From the NCBI GenBank assembly GCA_016708585.1, contig JADJFK010000027.1:1-64000 (forward strand): a stretch of 64,000 nucleotides of DNA, in the 5' to 3' direction. This stretch comes from Sulfuritalea sp. (GTDB lineage: Bacteria; Pseudomonadota; Gammaproteobacteria; Burkholderiales; Rhodocyclaceae). Each line of letters begins with the position of its first letter. The first letter of the stretch is position 1. A model generated the notes under the pieces. The model searched no databases and was not told the DNA's origin. It was given only the letters and a program-made list of their open reading frames with translations. Both the position numbers and the translations under genes were made by a program. Below, one piece after another: positions 1-7,450 of this stretch.

Positions 1-122
1 TCAGCAGAGTTCCGTATTGTGGTCATTCGCGAATGGAGAGCACGATATTTCCGCGCTGGCAGTGCAGATCTGACGCCTTGACAATTCAGGGAAGGTTTCG
101 ACCTGGCTTCAAAGGCGAACTC

Positions 123-177
123 AATCGCCGTCCCGCCAGCGCCGACTTTTCTGGTATTGCTCCGCCGCCGTGCAAGC
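123..177. repeat. Direct repeat, left copy, flanking the toxin-antitoxin pair
   Basis: The first 28 bases are identical to 993-1020, and similarity continues with a few mismatches for about 27 more bases. The core is one copy of the dispersed REP-like element (reverse orientation, ending in GCGCCGACTTTT). It lies upstream of the antitoxin gene; the matching copy lies just beyond the toxin gene. Positions 1-122 hold no gene I can support. Confidence 0.85.
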
Positions 178-263
178 GGAGAGGTCAAGGATTCGCGCAT
201 TGCTTGGCCTGGGACAAGCATCGTGCTACGATGTATCAACGCGTATCTACAAAGAGGGCATTT

Positions 264-512
264 ATGAGGCTGCAACTGGCTAAATGGGGCAACAGCCTGG
301 CGGTTCGTCTGCCGGTGGAATGTACGCGTGCGGCCGGGCTGCGCGAGGGCGATACCGTCGAGGCGGAAGTAACGCCGGTTGGCGAGATCAAGCTGACGCC
401 GGCCCAACCCTTCGACAAGGCGGCATTCATCAAGCGTCTGCGCAAGCTGCGGGCAACCATGCCGATGACGACGACGACCGTTCAAATGATGCGCCAGGCG
501 GATCGGTATTGA
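264..512 (+). CDS. AbrB/MazE-type antitoxin of a VapBC-like module
   Basis: 82-residue protein. The N-terminus (KWGNSLAVRLP) is the swapped-hairpin AbrB/MazE DNA-binding fold, and GLREGDTVEAEV follows as in VapB/MazE antitoxins. A longer upstream reading frame exists, but the family begins at this ATG. The C-terminal part should wrap around the toxin. The stop overlaps the start of the PIN toxin gene (TGATG), so the two are translationally coupled. By family precedent the antitoxin, alone or with toxin, would repress its own promoter in the 180-260 region. Family membership is seen in the sequence; the operator is inferred. Confidence 0.85.
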   Translation: MRLQLAKWGNSLAVRLPVECTRAAGLREGDTVEAEVTPVGEIKLTPAQPFDKAAFIKRLRKLRATMPMTTTTVQMMRQADRY

Positions 513-937
513 TGGTCTACCTGGATACCAGCGCGGCGGTTCCTCTGTTCGTCCCGGAGCCGGCGAGCCCCGCGATCGAGGCCTGGTTCGAGTCCTGCAC
601 CGACCCCTTGGTATCGTCCGACTGGATCGTGACGGAGTTTTCGAGCGCCTTGTCCATCAAGGTGCGGAAAGGCGAGATCAGTGCCAGGCAGGCGCAGGCG
701 GCCTGGAAGGATTTCGATGCCTTCTGCAAGTCCGGCTTGCGCTTGTTGCCCGTGAGTCGCAAAGCGTTTCTGGAGGCGGCCGGGATGACGCGGAATGCGG
801 CCAGTGGCTTGCGCTCCGGTGATGCCTTGCACCTGGCGATGGCGCTTGAGGCAGGCGCCAGCGCGATTGCAACGGTAGACGAGGCCTTGGCAAGGAACGC
901 GAAAGCGAACGGATTGGCGGCAAGTCTGCCGGCCTGA
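512..937 (+). CDS. vapC: PIN-domain ribonuclease toxin (VapC family)
   Basis: 141 residues, the usual VapC size. It starts MVYLDTSAAVPLF with the first acidic residue of the PIN active site. Further conserved acids are in the segment WIVTEFSSAL (Glu), in SGDALHLAMAL (Asp) and near the end in ATVDEALARNA (Asp), so the four-acid Mg2+ site looks intact. VapC toxins are endoribonucleases that cut tRNA or rRNA and stop translation until the antitoxin binds them. Its ATG lies inside the antitoxin stop (TGATG). The pair lies between two near-identical repeats, so it may be a recent arrival. The RNA target cannot be told from the sequence. Confidence 0.9.
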   Translation: MVYLDTSAAVPLFVPEPASPAIEAWFESCTDPLVSSDWIVTEFSSALSIKVRKGEISARQAQAAWKDFDAFCKSGLRLLPVSRKAFLEAAGMTRNAASGLRSGDALHLAMALEAGASAIATVDEALARNAKANGLAASLPA

Positions 938-992
938 CTGTGTCTCACCCCATGATCCGGTCCGGGCTCGAAATGATCGCCATGTCAGCCTG

Positions 993-1047
993 AATCGCCG
1001 TCCCGCCAGCGCCGACTTTTCCGGCATTGCTCCGTCGTCGCCCAAGC
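993..1047. repeat. Direct repeat, right copy, flanking the toxin-antitoxin pair
   Basis: This copy begins with the same 28 bases as 123-150 and stays similar through ATTGCTCCG and CAAGC. It ends next to the stop codon of the TonB-like gene on the minus strand. The two copies are 870 bp apart in the same orientation, so recombination between them would remove the whole toxin-antitoxin pair. Confidence 0.85.
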
Positions 1048-1052
1048 TGGTG

Positions 1053-1538
1053 TCACTGCAGCCGGAAGCTCACGGGAAACAGCGTCTGGCGGGGGTTGCC
1101 GGGCAGGGCGCCGATGTGGCGCGCGGCGTCGAGCGCGGCCTGGTCGAGGATGGCGTGGCCCGAACTGCGGGCGACGGCGGCGGATACCAACTGGCCGTTT
1201 TCCGCCAGCGACAGCAGCAGGATGACCTCGCCTTCCAGCCCCTGGGCCACGGCCTGCGGCGGATAGAACAGGTGTTTCGACAGTGCGGCCTGGGCGCGCT
1301 GCAGCGCTGCGCCCTGCAAGCGGCGGGGAGGGACGGCCGGTTGTTGCGGGCGTGCGTCGGCGGGGCTTGCCGTGGTGCTGACGGCTTCCGCTATCGCCTC
1401 GGGCGCGGGGGCCGGCAGCAGGCGCGCGGCGATGGCGGGGGCGGGCGGGGGCGGCGGCTGCGCCGCCAGCCAGATCGGGCCGATGATCAGCAGGACATGC
1501 AGGGCGAGGCTGGTCAGCAGGGCGAGGTGGAGCGGCAT
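1053..1538 (-). CDS. TonB-family energy transducer protein
   Basis: 161 residues. One N-terminal membrane anchor (residues about 5-25, LALLTSLALHVLLIIGPIWL) is followed by a Pro/Ala-rich periplasmic linker of about 50 residues. The C-terminal TonB-like domain has the family pattern FYPPQAVAQGLEGEVILLLSL and a terminal RQTLFPVSFRLQ. TonB proteins pass proton-motive force from ExbB/ExbD to outer membrane receptors. No exbBD or receptor gene is next to it, so it may be one of several paralogs. It is divergent from the ankyrin gene with an 80 bp gap that must hold both promoters. The protein is shorter than classical TonB. Confidence 0.8.
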   Translation of the reverse strand: MPLHLALLTSLALHVLLIIGPIWLAAQPPPPPAPAIAARLLPAPAPEAIAEAVSTTASPADARPQQPAVPPRRLQGAALQRAQAALSKHLFYPPQAVAQGLEGEVILLLSLAENGQLVSAAVARSSGHAILDQAALDAARHIGALPGNPRQTLFPVSFRLQ

Positions 1539-1618
1539 TGGCGGGATTCTAGGGGCTTTCCGGCTGGCACCGACCGCTTCCGCGTTGCGCGCCGGCGCAG
1601 GCCATATACTTCACGCCC

Positions 1619-2605
1619 ATGAAAATCTTCCACCTTCTTGTCGCCCTGCTTTTTTCTGTCGGCCCCGCACAGGCGCAGACCCTGCCCGACCCGATCAGGT
1701 TTTCCATCGTCATCGAGCTGGGCGACGTGGCGGCCGCGCGCGAGTGGCTGGATGCCGGCCTGCCGCCGGATTTCGAAGGCAACGTGATCGGCAGCGGGCT
1801 CATGATCGGCGCCTGGGAAGGCAACATTCCGATGATGGAGTTGTTCCTCTCGCGCGGCGCCGACATCAACAAGGCCAATGCGAGCGGCGAGCAGGCGCTG
1901 TTGCTTGCCGCCTGGAAGGGACAGCTCGCAGCCGTCCGCTGGCTGGTGGAACGCGGTGCCAGCCTGAACCGGCAGGGAAAGCAATGGGCCGCGCTGCACT
2001 ACGCGGCATTCGGCGGCCATACCGAGGTGGTGGCCTACCTGCTGGAGCGTGGCGCCGACATCAACGCCCTGTCGTCCAACGGTTCGACGCCGCTGATGAT
2101 GGCCGCGCGCGAAGGCAGGGAGTCGATCGCCAGGACCCTGCTGGGGGCCGGCGCCCGCCGCGACATCGTCAACGAGTACGGCGATGACGCGATGCGCTGG
2201 GCGATGCGCAACAACAACCTGAAGATCGCACAGGAAATTGCCGGCCAGGAAAAGTTCGCCGCCGCCGCGGCGCAGCCGAAGGCGTCCTGGGGGCAGCCCG
2301 TGCGTTCGCAGCCGGTACCGGACCGCGCCGACATGATGCTGGCCCAGGCGCGCAAGATGGAGGCGGCGGGGCGGCGCGACGAGGCGCTGAAGCTCTACCG
2401 CGCCGCGCTGGCGGCGATCCGCCAGGCGGAGGCGGGTGCGGGCAGGCCTGCCGCCGCCCGCCCCACCACCGGAATGGTGATCACCGCGAAGCGCGGCAAG
2501 CCCGGCGAGCAGACTGCCGCCCTGAATTACGCCACGCCGGCCGCCGGCATCGAGGCGGAGAAAGTTCCCGAAGGGACGCACCGCGCGGCGCCGGCGGTAC
2601 GGTGA
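1619..2605 (+). CDS. Secreted ankyrin-repeat protein
   Basis: 328 residues. A signal peptide ends at about residue 19 (GPAQA-QT), so the protein is periplasmic. At least four ankyrin repeats cover residues about 30-205, with typical units such as LFLSRGADINKAN and ALHYAAFGGHTEVVAYLLERGADINAL. After them comes a TPR-like helical hairpin (AQARKMEAAGRRDEALKLYRAA, residues about 240-262 in part) and a low-complexity tail. A related TPR-like unit is encoded just downstream in another frame, so the natural protein may once have been longer. Ankyrin repeats mediate protein binding; the partner is unknown. The neighbouring TonB-like gene is divergent. Confidence 0.8.
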   Translation: MKIFHLLVALLFSVGPAQAQTLPDPIRFSIVIELGDVAAAREWLDAGLPPDFEGNVIGSGLMIGAWEGNIPMMELFLSRGADINKANASGEQALLLAAWKGQLAAVRWLVERGASLNRQGKQWAALHYAAFGGHTEVVAYLLERGADINALSSNGSTPLMMAAREGRESIARTLLGAGARRDIVNEYGDDAMRWAMRNNNLKIAQEIAGQEKFAAAAAQPKASWGQPVRSQPVPDRADMMLAQARKMEAAGRRDEALKLYRAALAAIRQAEAGAGRPAAARPTTGMVITAKRGKPGEQTAALNYATPAAGIEAEKVPEGTHRAAPAVR

Positions 2606-2763
2606 GCGGCGCGGCGGCGGACGCCGCCGACGACTGGCTGCGTCGCGCCCGCGAGTTCGAGGCCGCGGGCCGCCGCAAGGAAGCCATGCAGGCCTATCGC
2701 CAGGCGGCCGCGGTTCTGCGCGGCGGCGGCACAGCCCCCGCCCATTCACCGGTACATCCCTGA
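2602..2763 (+). CDS. Small TPR-like ORF, possible frameshifted tail of the ankyrin gene
   Basis: 53 residues if begun at the GTG that overlaps the ankyrin stop (GTGA). The segment RAREFEAAGRRKEAMQAYRQ closely matches the TPR-like unit near the C-terminus of the ankyrin protein (QARKMEAAGRRDEALKLYRA). Two explanations fit: a small coupled gene, or a second repeat of the same protein cut off by a frameshift around 2560-2605. The close similarity and lack of any gap favour an intragenic duplication. I cannot decide between a true mutation and a sequencing error. Confidence 0.45.
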   Translation: MSGAAADAADDWLRRAREFEAAGRRKEAMQAYRQAAAVLRGGGTAPAHSPVHP

Positions 2764-2871
2764 GCGAGGTGCCGGCGCCGCCGGAAACTTGACAATTAAA
2801 GATTTAATAATTACGATAAGGAAAAATCAATTACGAAAAGTGGAATAACGACCCCCGCCAAGGAGAGCAGG

Positions 2872-3837
2872 ATGAATGAAAAGAAATTCGCTTCGCACGC
2901 CGACCTCGAAGAAAAGAAAGTCAGCTTCGAGAAGCTCTCGGATAACGCCTATGCCTATACCGCCGAAGGCGATCCGAACACCGGCGTGATCATCGGCGAC
3001 GATGCCGTGATGATCATCGACGCCACGGCGACGCCGGTGATGGCGCAGGACGTGATCCGCTACGTGCGCCAGATCACCGACAAGCCGATCAAGTACGTCA
3101 CGCTGACCCACTACCACGCGGTGCGCGTGCTCGGCGCCTCGGGCTACAAGCAGCAAGGGCTGCAGGACATCATCGCCTCGCAGCAGACGCGCGAACTGAT
3201 CGTCGAGCGCGGGCAGCAGGACATGGATTCCGAGATCGGCCGCTTTCCGCGCCTGTTCAACGCCGTCGAGAGCGTGCCCGGCCTGACCTGGCCGACCGTG
3301 GTCTTCGACGGCGAACTGACGCTGTGGATGGGCGACCTGGAAGTGAAGATCTGGCATCCGGGCCGGGGCCACACCAAGGGCGATACCGTGGTCTGGCTGC
3401 CGCAGCAGAAGATCCTGTTCTCCGGCGACCTGGTCGAGGCCGATGCCGCCTGCTACACGGGCGACGCCTACCTCGCCGACTGGCCGGCGACGCTCGATGC
3501 GCTGGCGGCGCTGAAGCCCGAGAAGCTGATCCCCGGCCGCGGCCCGGCGCTGCTGAATCCGCAGCAGGTGCAGAAGGGCCTGGCCTACACGCGCGACTTC
3601 GTGTCCACGCTGTATCGCAGCGCGCAGGAGGCGGTGGCCCGGGGCATGGACCTCGCGGCCTGCATGAAGCATGTGCGCCGCGCCATGGACCCCAAGTTCG
3701 CCCAGGTCTTCATCTACGAGCACTGCCTGCCCTTCGACGTGACGCGGGCCCATGACGAGGCCTCGGGCATCCGCGACCCCCGCATCTGGACCGCCGAGCG
3801 CGACCAGCAGATGTGGCATGCGCTGCAGGCGGCCTGA
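2872..3837 (+). CDS. MBL-fold hydrolase-like protein of the aromatic-degradation operon
   Basis: 321 residues, preceded by a good AGGAGA ribosome binding site. The fold is visible in IIGDDAVMIIDATATPVMAQ, in GRGHTKGDTVVWLP and in LFSGDLVEADAA. The usual HxHxDH metal motif reads HYHAVR, so the Asp and the following His are missing while the later GHTKGD His and SGDLVE Asp remain. It may bind one metal or use another chemistry. It is the first gene of a tight operon with the monooxygenase (12 bp gap), which suggests hydrolysis of an intermediate or ester, but the substrate is unknown. Confidence 0.8.
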   Translation: MNEKKFASHADLEEKKVSFEKLSDNAYAYTAEGDPNTGVIIGDDAVMIIDATATPVMAQDVIRYVRQITDKPIKYVTLTHYHAVRVLGASGYKQQGLQDIIASQQTRELIVERGQQDMDSEIGRFPRLFNAVESVPGLTWPTVVFDGELTLWMGDLEVKIWHPGRGHTKGDTVVWLPQQKILFSGDLVEADAACYTGDAYLADWPATLDALAALKPEKLIPGRGPALLNPQQVQKGLAYTRDFVSTLYRSAQEAVARGMDLAACMKHVRRAMDPKFAQVFIYEHCLPFDVTRAHDEASGIRDPRIWTAERDQQMWHALQAA

Positions 3838-3849
3838 GGCGGGGCGGCG

Positions 3850-5544
3850 ATGCTGAGCACATACACTTATCCGCGGTTCGAATACCGCACGCCGCCGCAG
3901 ATCGCCAGCGGCCAGGCGCTGAAGGTCCCCGTGGTGGTGGTCGGCGGCGGGCCGGTGGGCCTCGGCCTGGCCCTCGACCTCGACCGGCAGGGCGTTCCGG
4001 TGCTGCTGCTGGACGAGGACGACACCGTCTCGATCGGCTCGCGCGGCGTCTGCTATGCCAAGCGCGCGCTGGAAATCCTCGACCGCTACGGCGTCGGCGA
4101 TGCGGTCTGCGCCAAGGGCGTGTCGTGGAACGTCGGCCGCACCTTCTTCCGCGACAAGGAGGTCTATAACTTCAACCTGGTGCCCGAGCCCGACCACCAC
4201 CGGCCGGGGATGGTGAACCTGCAGCAGTATTACCTCGAGGAATACCTCGTCGCCCGCGCCGCCACGCGCCCCGGGATCGAACTGCGCTGGAAGAACAAGG
4301 TGGTGTCGGTGACCCGCAGCGACAGCGGCGCGACGCTCACGGTGGAAACCGCCGACGGCATGTACACGGTCGAGGCCGACTGGCTGGTCGCCGCCGACGG
4401 CGCGCGCAGCCCGATCCGCCGCATGCTCGGGCTGGAAGTCGAGGGCAAGATCTTCATGGACCGCTTCCTGATCGCCGACGTGGTGATGAAGGCGGACTTC
4501 CCGGCCGAGCGCTGGTTCTGGTTCGATCCGCCCTTCCATCCCAACCAGTCGGTGCTGCTGCACAAGCAGACGGACAGCGTCTTCCGCATCGATTTCCAGC
4601 TTGGCTGGGACGCCGATCCCGAGGAGGAGAAGAAGCCGGAAAACGTGGTCCCGCGCATCAAGGCCATGCTCAGTGCATTGGACGGCAAGGAGCGCGAGTT
4701 CGACCTGGAATGGGTCAGCGTGTATACCTTCCAGTGCCGCCGCATGGCCAGCTTCAACCACGGCCGCGTGCTCTTCATCGGCGATGCCGCGCACCAGGTC
4801 TCGCCCTTCGGCGCGCGCGGCGCCAACTCCGGCCTGCAGGACGCCGACAACCTGGGCTGGAAGCTCAAGCTGGTGCTCGACGGCCAGGCCCCGGCGCGGC
4901 TGCTCGACAGCTACACGGCGGAACGCGCCTTTGCCGCCGACGAGAACATCCTCAACTCGACCCGGTCGACCGATTTCATCACGCCCAAGAGCCGCGCCAG
5001 CCGGACCTTCCGCAATGCCATCCTGGGCCTGGCCAGGGACCATGCGTTTGCCCGGGCACTGGTGAATTCGGGCCGCCTCTCGGTCCCGGCCTTCTACGTC
5101 GATTCCGCCCTCAACACGCCCGATGATCCTGCCGACGGCTTCGGCGGCCGCATGCTGCCCGGCGCGCCGATGGACGACGCCCCGGTGCTGGCGGGCGACG
5201 CGCCAGGCTGGCTGCTGAACCACGTCGGCGGCAGCTTCCGCCTGATGCTGTTCGTCGATGATCCCGCCACGATCGCGGCCGATGTGATCGCGGCCATGGC
5301 GCGGCTCGCCTCGGGCGCCGTTCCGGTCCGGCCGCTGGTGGTGGCGCGACAGGCCGGCGCGGTGCCGCAAGGCATCGACCTGCTGGTCGACGCCAGGGGC
5401 GTGGCGACGCAGCGCTACGACGCGCGGCCCGGCACGGCCTACCTGCTGCGCCCGGACCAGCACGTCGCCGCGCGCTGGCGCCGCTTCGACGCGGCCCGCA
5501 TCGAATCCGCGCTGGCCCGCGCCACCTGCAAGGAGAAGACATGA
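3850..5544 (+). CDS. FAD-dependent aromatic monooxygenase (PHBH fold, MhpA/PheA-like)
   Basis: 564 residues. The N-terminal FAD-binding GxGxxG is VVGGGPVGLGLAL (residues about 30-43). The DG motif is AADGARSPIRRMLG (about 183). The second FAD motif is VLFIGDAAHQVSPFGARG (about 305), followed by GLQDADNLGWKL. The C-terminal 160 residues form the thioredoxin-like domain seen in phenol- and MhpA-type hydroxylases. These flavoproteins use NAD(P)H and O2 to hydroxylate an aromatic ring. With the FAH and maleylacetoacetate isomerase genes nearby, the product is probably a hydroquinone-type ring such as a gentisate or homogentisate analogue. That substrate assignment is inference. Confidence 0.88.
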   Translation: MLSTYTYPRFEYRTPPQIASGQALKVPVVVVGGGPVGLGLALDLDRQGVPVLLLDEDDTVSIGSRGVCYAKRALEILDRYGVGDAVCAKGVSWNVGRTFFRDKEVYNFNLVPEPDHHRPGMVNLQQYYLEEYLVARAATRPGIELRWKNKVVSVTRSDSGATLTVETADGMYTVEADWLVAADGARSPIRRMLGLEVEGKIFMDRFLIADVVMKADFPAERWFWFDPPFHPNQSVLLHKQTDSVFRIDFQLGWDADPEEEKKPENVVPRIKAMLSALDGKEREFDLEWVSVYTFQCRRMASFNHGRVLFIGDAAHQVSPFGARGANSGLQDADNLGWKLKLVLDGQAPARLLDSYTAERAFAADENILNSTRSTDFITPKSRASRTFRNAILGLARDHAFARALVNSGRLSVPAFYVDSALNTPDDPADGFGGRMLPGAPMDDAPVLAGDAPGWLLNHVGGSFRLMLFVDDPATIAADVIAAMARLASGAVPVRPLVVARQAGAVPQGIDLLVDARGVATQRYDARPGTAYLLRPDQHVAARWRRFDAARIESALARATCKEKT

Positions 5545-5575
5545 ACCTATCCCCCAACCCCTTTCCCATGGAAAG
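5545..5575 (+). repeat. C-rich intergenic repeat with hairpin (AACCTATCCCCC family)
   Basis: Immediately after the monooxygenase stop the sequence reads AACCTATCCCCCAACCCCTT, then CCATGG and AAAGGGG. The CCCCTTT/AAAGGGG arms can fold into a hairpin. The same opening appears directly after the adenylate cyclase stop near 26335. The rest of the gap up to 5653 shows no gene; a GGAGGCGG ribosome binding site precedes the next ATG. Confidence 0.6.
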
Positions 5576-5653
5576 GGGTGACCACGGTTCGCCGGCCAGC
5601 CGGCTCCATGCTCAACACTGCCGCCTCCTCGGGGCGGCCCAGCGGAGGCGGCC

Positions 5654-5878
5654 ATGAGCCTCAACCTGAAACCCAATCTGTCCGAAGCCGGCAAGCGCTA
5701 TTTCACCGCTTATGCGCCGGGCGACGATTTCTACGAAATCCTGATCAATGCGCATCGCGACCTGTCCGACGAGCAGTCGGAACTGCTCAACGCGCGCCTG
5801 ATCCTTTTGCTGGCCAACCACATCGGCGACATCGACACGCTGCGCGAAGCGCTGGCGATCGCCCGCGAAGGAGTCTGA
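5654..5878 (+). CDS. Small DUF2783-type protein
   Basis: 74 residues, acidic and helical, with the segment YAPGDDFYEILINAHRDLSD followed by SEQSELLNARLILLLANHIG-like helices (read EQSELLNARLILLLANHIGD). Proteins of this size and pattern occur in aromatic-degradation operons next to class A flavin monooxygenases and are placed in DUF2783 as I recall. No catalytic motif is visible. It may be a chaperone or a small subunit for one of the enzymes beside it. One base separates its stop from the VOC gene, so the genes are co-translated. Confidence 0.65.
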   Translation: MSLNLKPNLSEAGKRYFTAYAPGDDFYEILINAHRDLSDEQSELLNARLILLLANHIGDIDTLREALAIAREGV

Positions 5879-5879
5879 G

Positions 5880-6434
5880 ATGACGGGTCTCGTCAAGAAG
5901 GTGCACCACGTCGCCTACCGCTGCAAGGATGCGAAGCAGACCGTCGAGTGGTATGGCAGGCATCTGGGCATGAAGTTCATCCTCGCCATCGCCGAGGACG
6001 CCGTGCCCTCGACCGGCGAGGCCGATCCCTACATGCATGTCTTCCTCGATGCCGGCGGCGGCAACGTCCTCGCCTTCTTCGAGCTGCCGACGCGGCCGGA
6101 GATGGGCCGCGACCCCAACACGCCGGCCTGGACCCAGCACCTGGCGCTGGAGGTCGGCAGCATGGAAGAACTGCTGGCGGCCAAGGCGCGGCTCGAAGCC
6201 GACGGCATCGAGGTGGTCGGCCCGACCGACCATGCCTTGTTCCAGTCGATCTACTTCTTCGATCCGAGCGGCCACCGGCTGGAACTGGCCTGCAACACCC
6301 ACACGCCGGAAATGATGAGGCGGCTCGACGAAGCGAAATGGGACATGATCAACGAGTGGGCGGTGACGAAAAAGGCGCCGCAGCACGCGCGCTGGATGCA
6401 CGACGGCAGCTACAAGACCTGGGGCCGGCAATGA
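5880..6434 (+). CDS. VOC-superfamily (glyoxalase/extradiol dioxygenase-like) protein
   Basis: 184 residues. Two paired beta-alpha-beta-beta-beta modules are visible: VKKVHHVAYRCKDAKQTVEWY with a metal-type His in the first, and TQHLALEVGSMEELLAAK with SIYFFDPSGHRLELAC in the second. The His/His/Glu pattern (HHVA, QHLAL, HRLELA) fits a VOC metal site. It could be a ring-cleaving dioxygenase, an isomerase or a glyoxalase. Since no other ring-cleavage enzyme is coded in this operon, ring opening is an attractive but unproven role. Its stop overlaps the next ATG (ATGA). Confidence 0.75.
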   Translation: MTGLVKKVHHVAYRCKDAKQTVEWYGRHLGMKFILAIAEDAVPSTGEADPYMHVFLDAGGGNVLAFFELPTRPEMGRDPNTPAWTQHLALEVGSMEELLAAKARLEADGIEVVGPTDHALFQSIYFFDPSGHRLELACNTHTPEMMRRLDEAKWDMINEWAVTKKAPQHARWMHDGSYKTWGRQ

Positions 6435-7450
6435 AGCTGGCGACCCTCAAGCGCGGCGGACGCGACGGCACGCTGGCGGTGGTCAGCCGCGACCTGGCGC
6501 GCTGCCAGACCGTGGCCGACATCGCGACCACGCTGCAGCAGGCACTGGACGACTGGGAGGCGACGGCGCCGCGGCTGGCGGCCGTGTATGAGGCCCTCAA
6601 CCACGGCGCCGCGCGCCACGCCGAGCCCTTCGACCCGCGCCTGTGCGCGAGCCCCCTGCCGCGCGCCTACCAGTGGGCCGACGGTTCTGCCTACGTGAAT
6701 CACGTCGAACTGGTGCGCAAGGCGCGCGGCGCCGAATTGCCGCCCGAGTTCTGGACCGATCCGCTGATGTACCAGGGCGGCTCGGACAGCTTCGCCGGGC
6801 CCTGCGATCCGATCTTCGCCGCCAGCGAGGATTGGGGCATCGATTTCGAGGCCGAGGTGGCGGTGGTCACCGGCGACCTGCCGATGGGCGCCACGCCGGC
6901 GCAATGCGAAAAGGCGGTCCGCCTGCTGATGCTGGTCAACGACGTCAGCCTGCGCAACCTGATTCCCGGCGAACTGGCCAAGGGCTTCGGCTTCCTCCAA
7001 TCCAAACCGGCTTCGGCCTTCTCGCCGGTGGCGGTGACGCCCGACGAACTCGGCGCCGCCTGGAGCGCGGCCAAGGTCCACCTGCCGCTGGAGGTGGCAT
7101 TGAACGGCAAGCCCTTCGGCCGGCCGGACGCGGGAACGGATATGGTCTTCGACTTCGCGCAACTGATCGCCCACCTGGCGAAGACGCGCGAACTCGAGGC
7201 CGGCTCGATCATCGGTTCGGGCACCGTGTCGAACAAACAGGGTGGGCTGTTCGGCTCCTCGGTCGCCAACGGCGGCGTCGGCTACTGCTGCATCGCCGAG
7301 CTGCGCATGTACGAGACCATCGAGCAAGGCACGCCGAAGACGCCCTACATGCGTTTCGGTGACCGGGTGCGCATCGAGATGCGCGACAACAATGGCGCCA
7401 GCATCTTCGGCGCCATCGAGCAGGGCGTGGAGCGCTACGCGGCCGGCTGA
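6431..7450 (+). CDS. Fumarylacetoacetate hydrolase family protein
   Basis: 339 residues starting at the ATG that overlaps the VOC stop. The C-terminal FAH fold carries the metal-binding acids in EDWGIDFEAEVAVVTGD (residues about 135-150) and in MLVNDVSLRN, and the catalytic-loop features SKPASAFSP and GSIIGSGTVSN. The family hydrolyses C-C bonds in beta-diketo acids such as fumarylacetoacetate or fumarylpyruvate. In this operon it should perform the last step after ring cleavage and isomerisation. Which acid it cleaves is not determined. Its 3' end overlaps the convergent FimV-like gene by 16 bases. Confidence 0.88.
   Translation: MKLATLKRGGRDGTLAVVSRDLARCQTVADIATTLQQALDDWEATAPRLAAVYEALNHGAARHAEPFDPRLCASPLPRAYQWADGSAYVNHVELVRKARGAELPPEFWTDPLMYQGGSDSFAGPCDPIFAASEDWGIDFEAEVAVVTGDLPMGATPAQCEKAVRLLMLVNDVSLRNLIPGELAKGFGFLQSKPASAFSPVAVTPDELGAAWSAAKVHLPLEVALNGKPFGRPDAGTDMVFDFAQLIAHLAKTRELEAGSIIGSGTVSNKQGGLFGSSVANGGVGYCCIAELRMYETIEQGTPKTPYMRFGDRVRIEMRDNNGASIFGAIEQGVERYAAG

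Noticed and set aside
33..263. Upstream extension of the antitoxin gene
   Set aside because: The extra residues are not AbrB-like and run through a repeat copy; the ATG at 264 fits the family.
2827..5694. A 955-codon open frame on the minus strand across the MBL and monooxygenase genes
   Set aside because: It is an antisense frame kept open by GC-rich codon bias; its protein has no recognisable fold and the plus-strand genes are clear.
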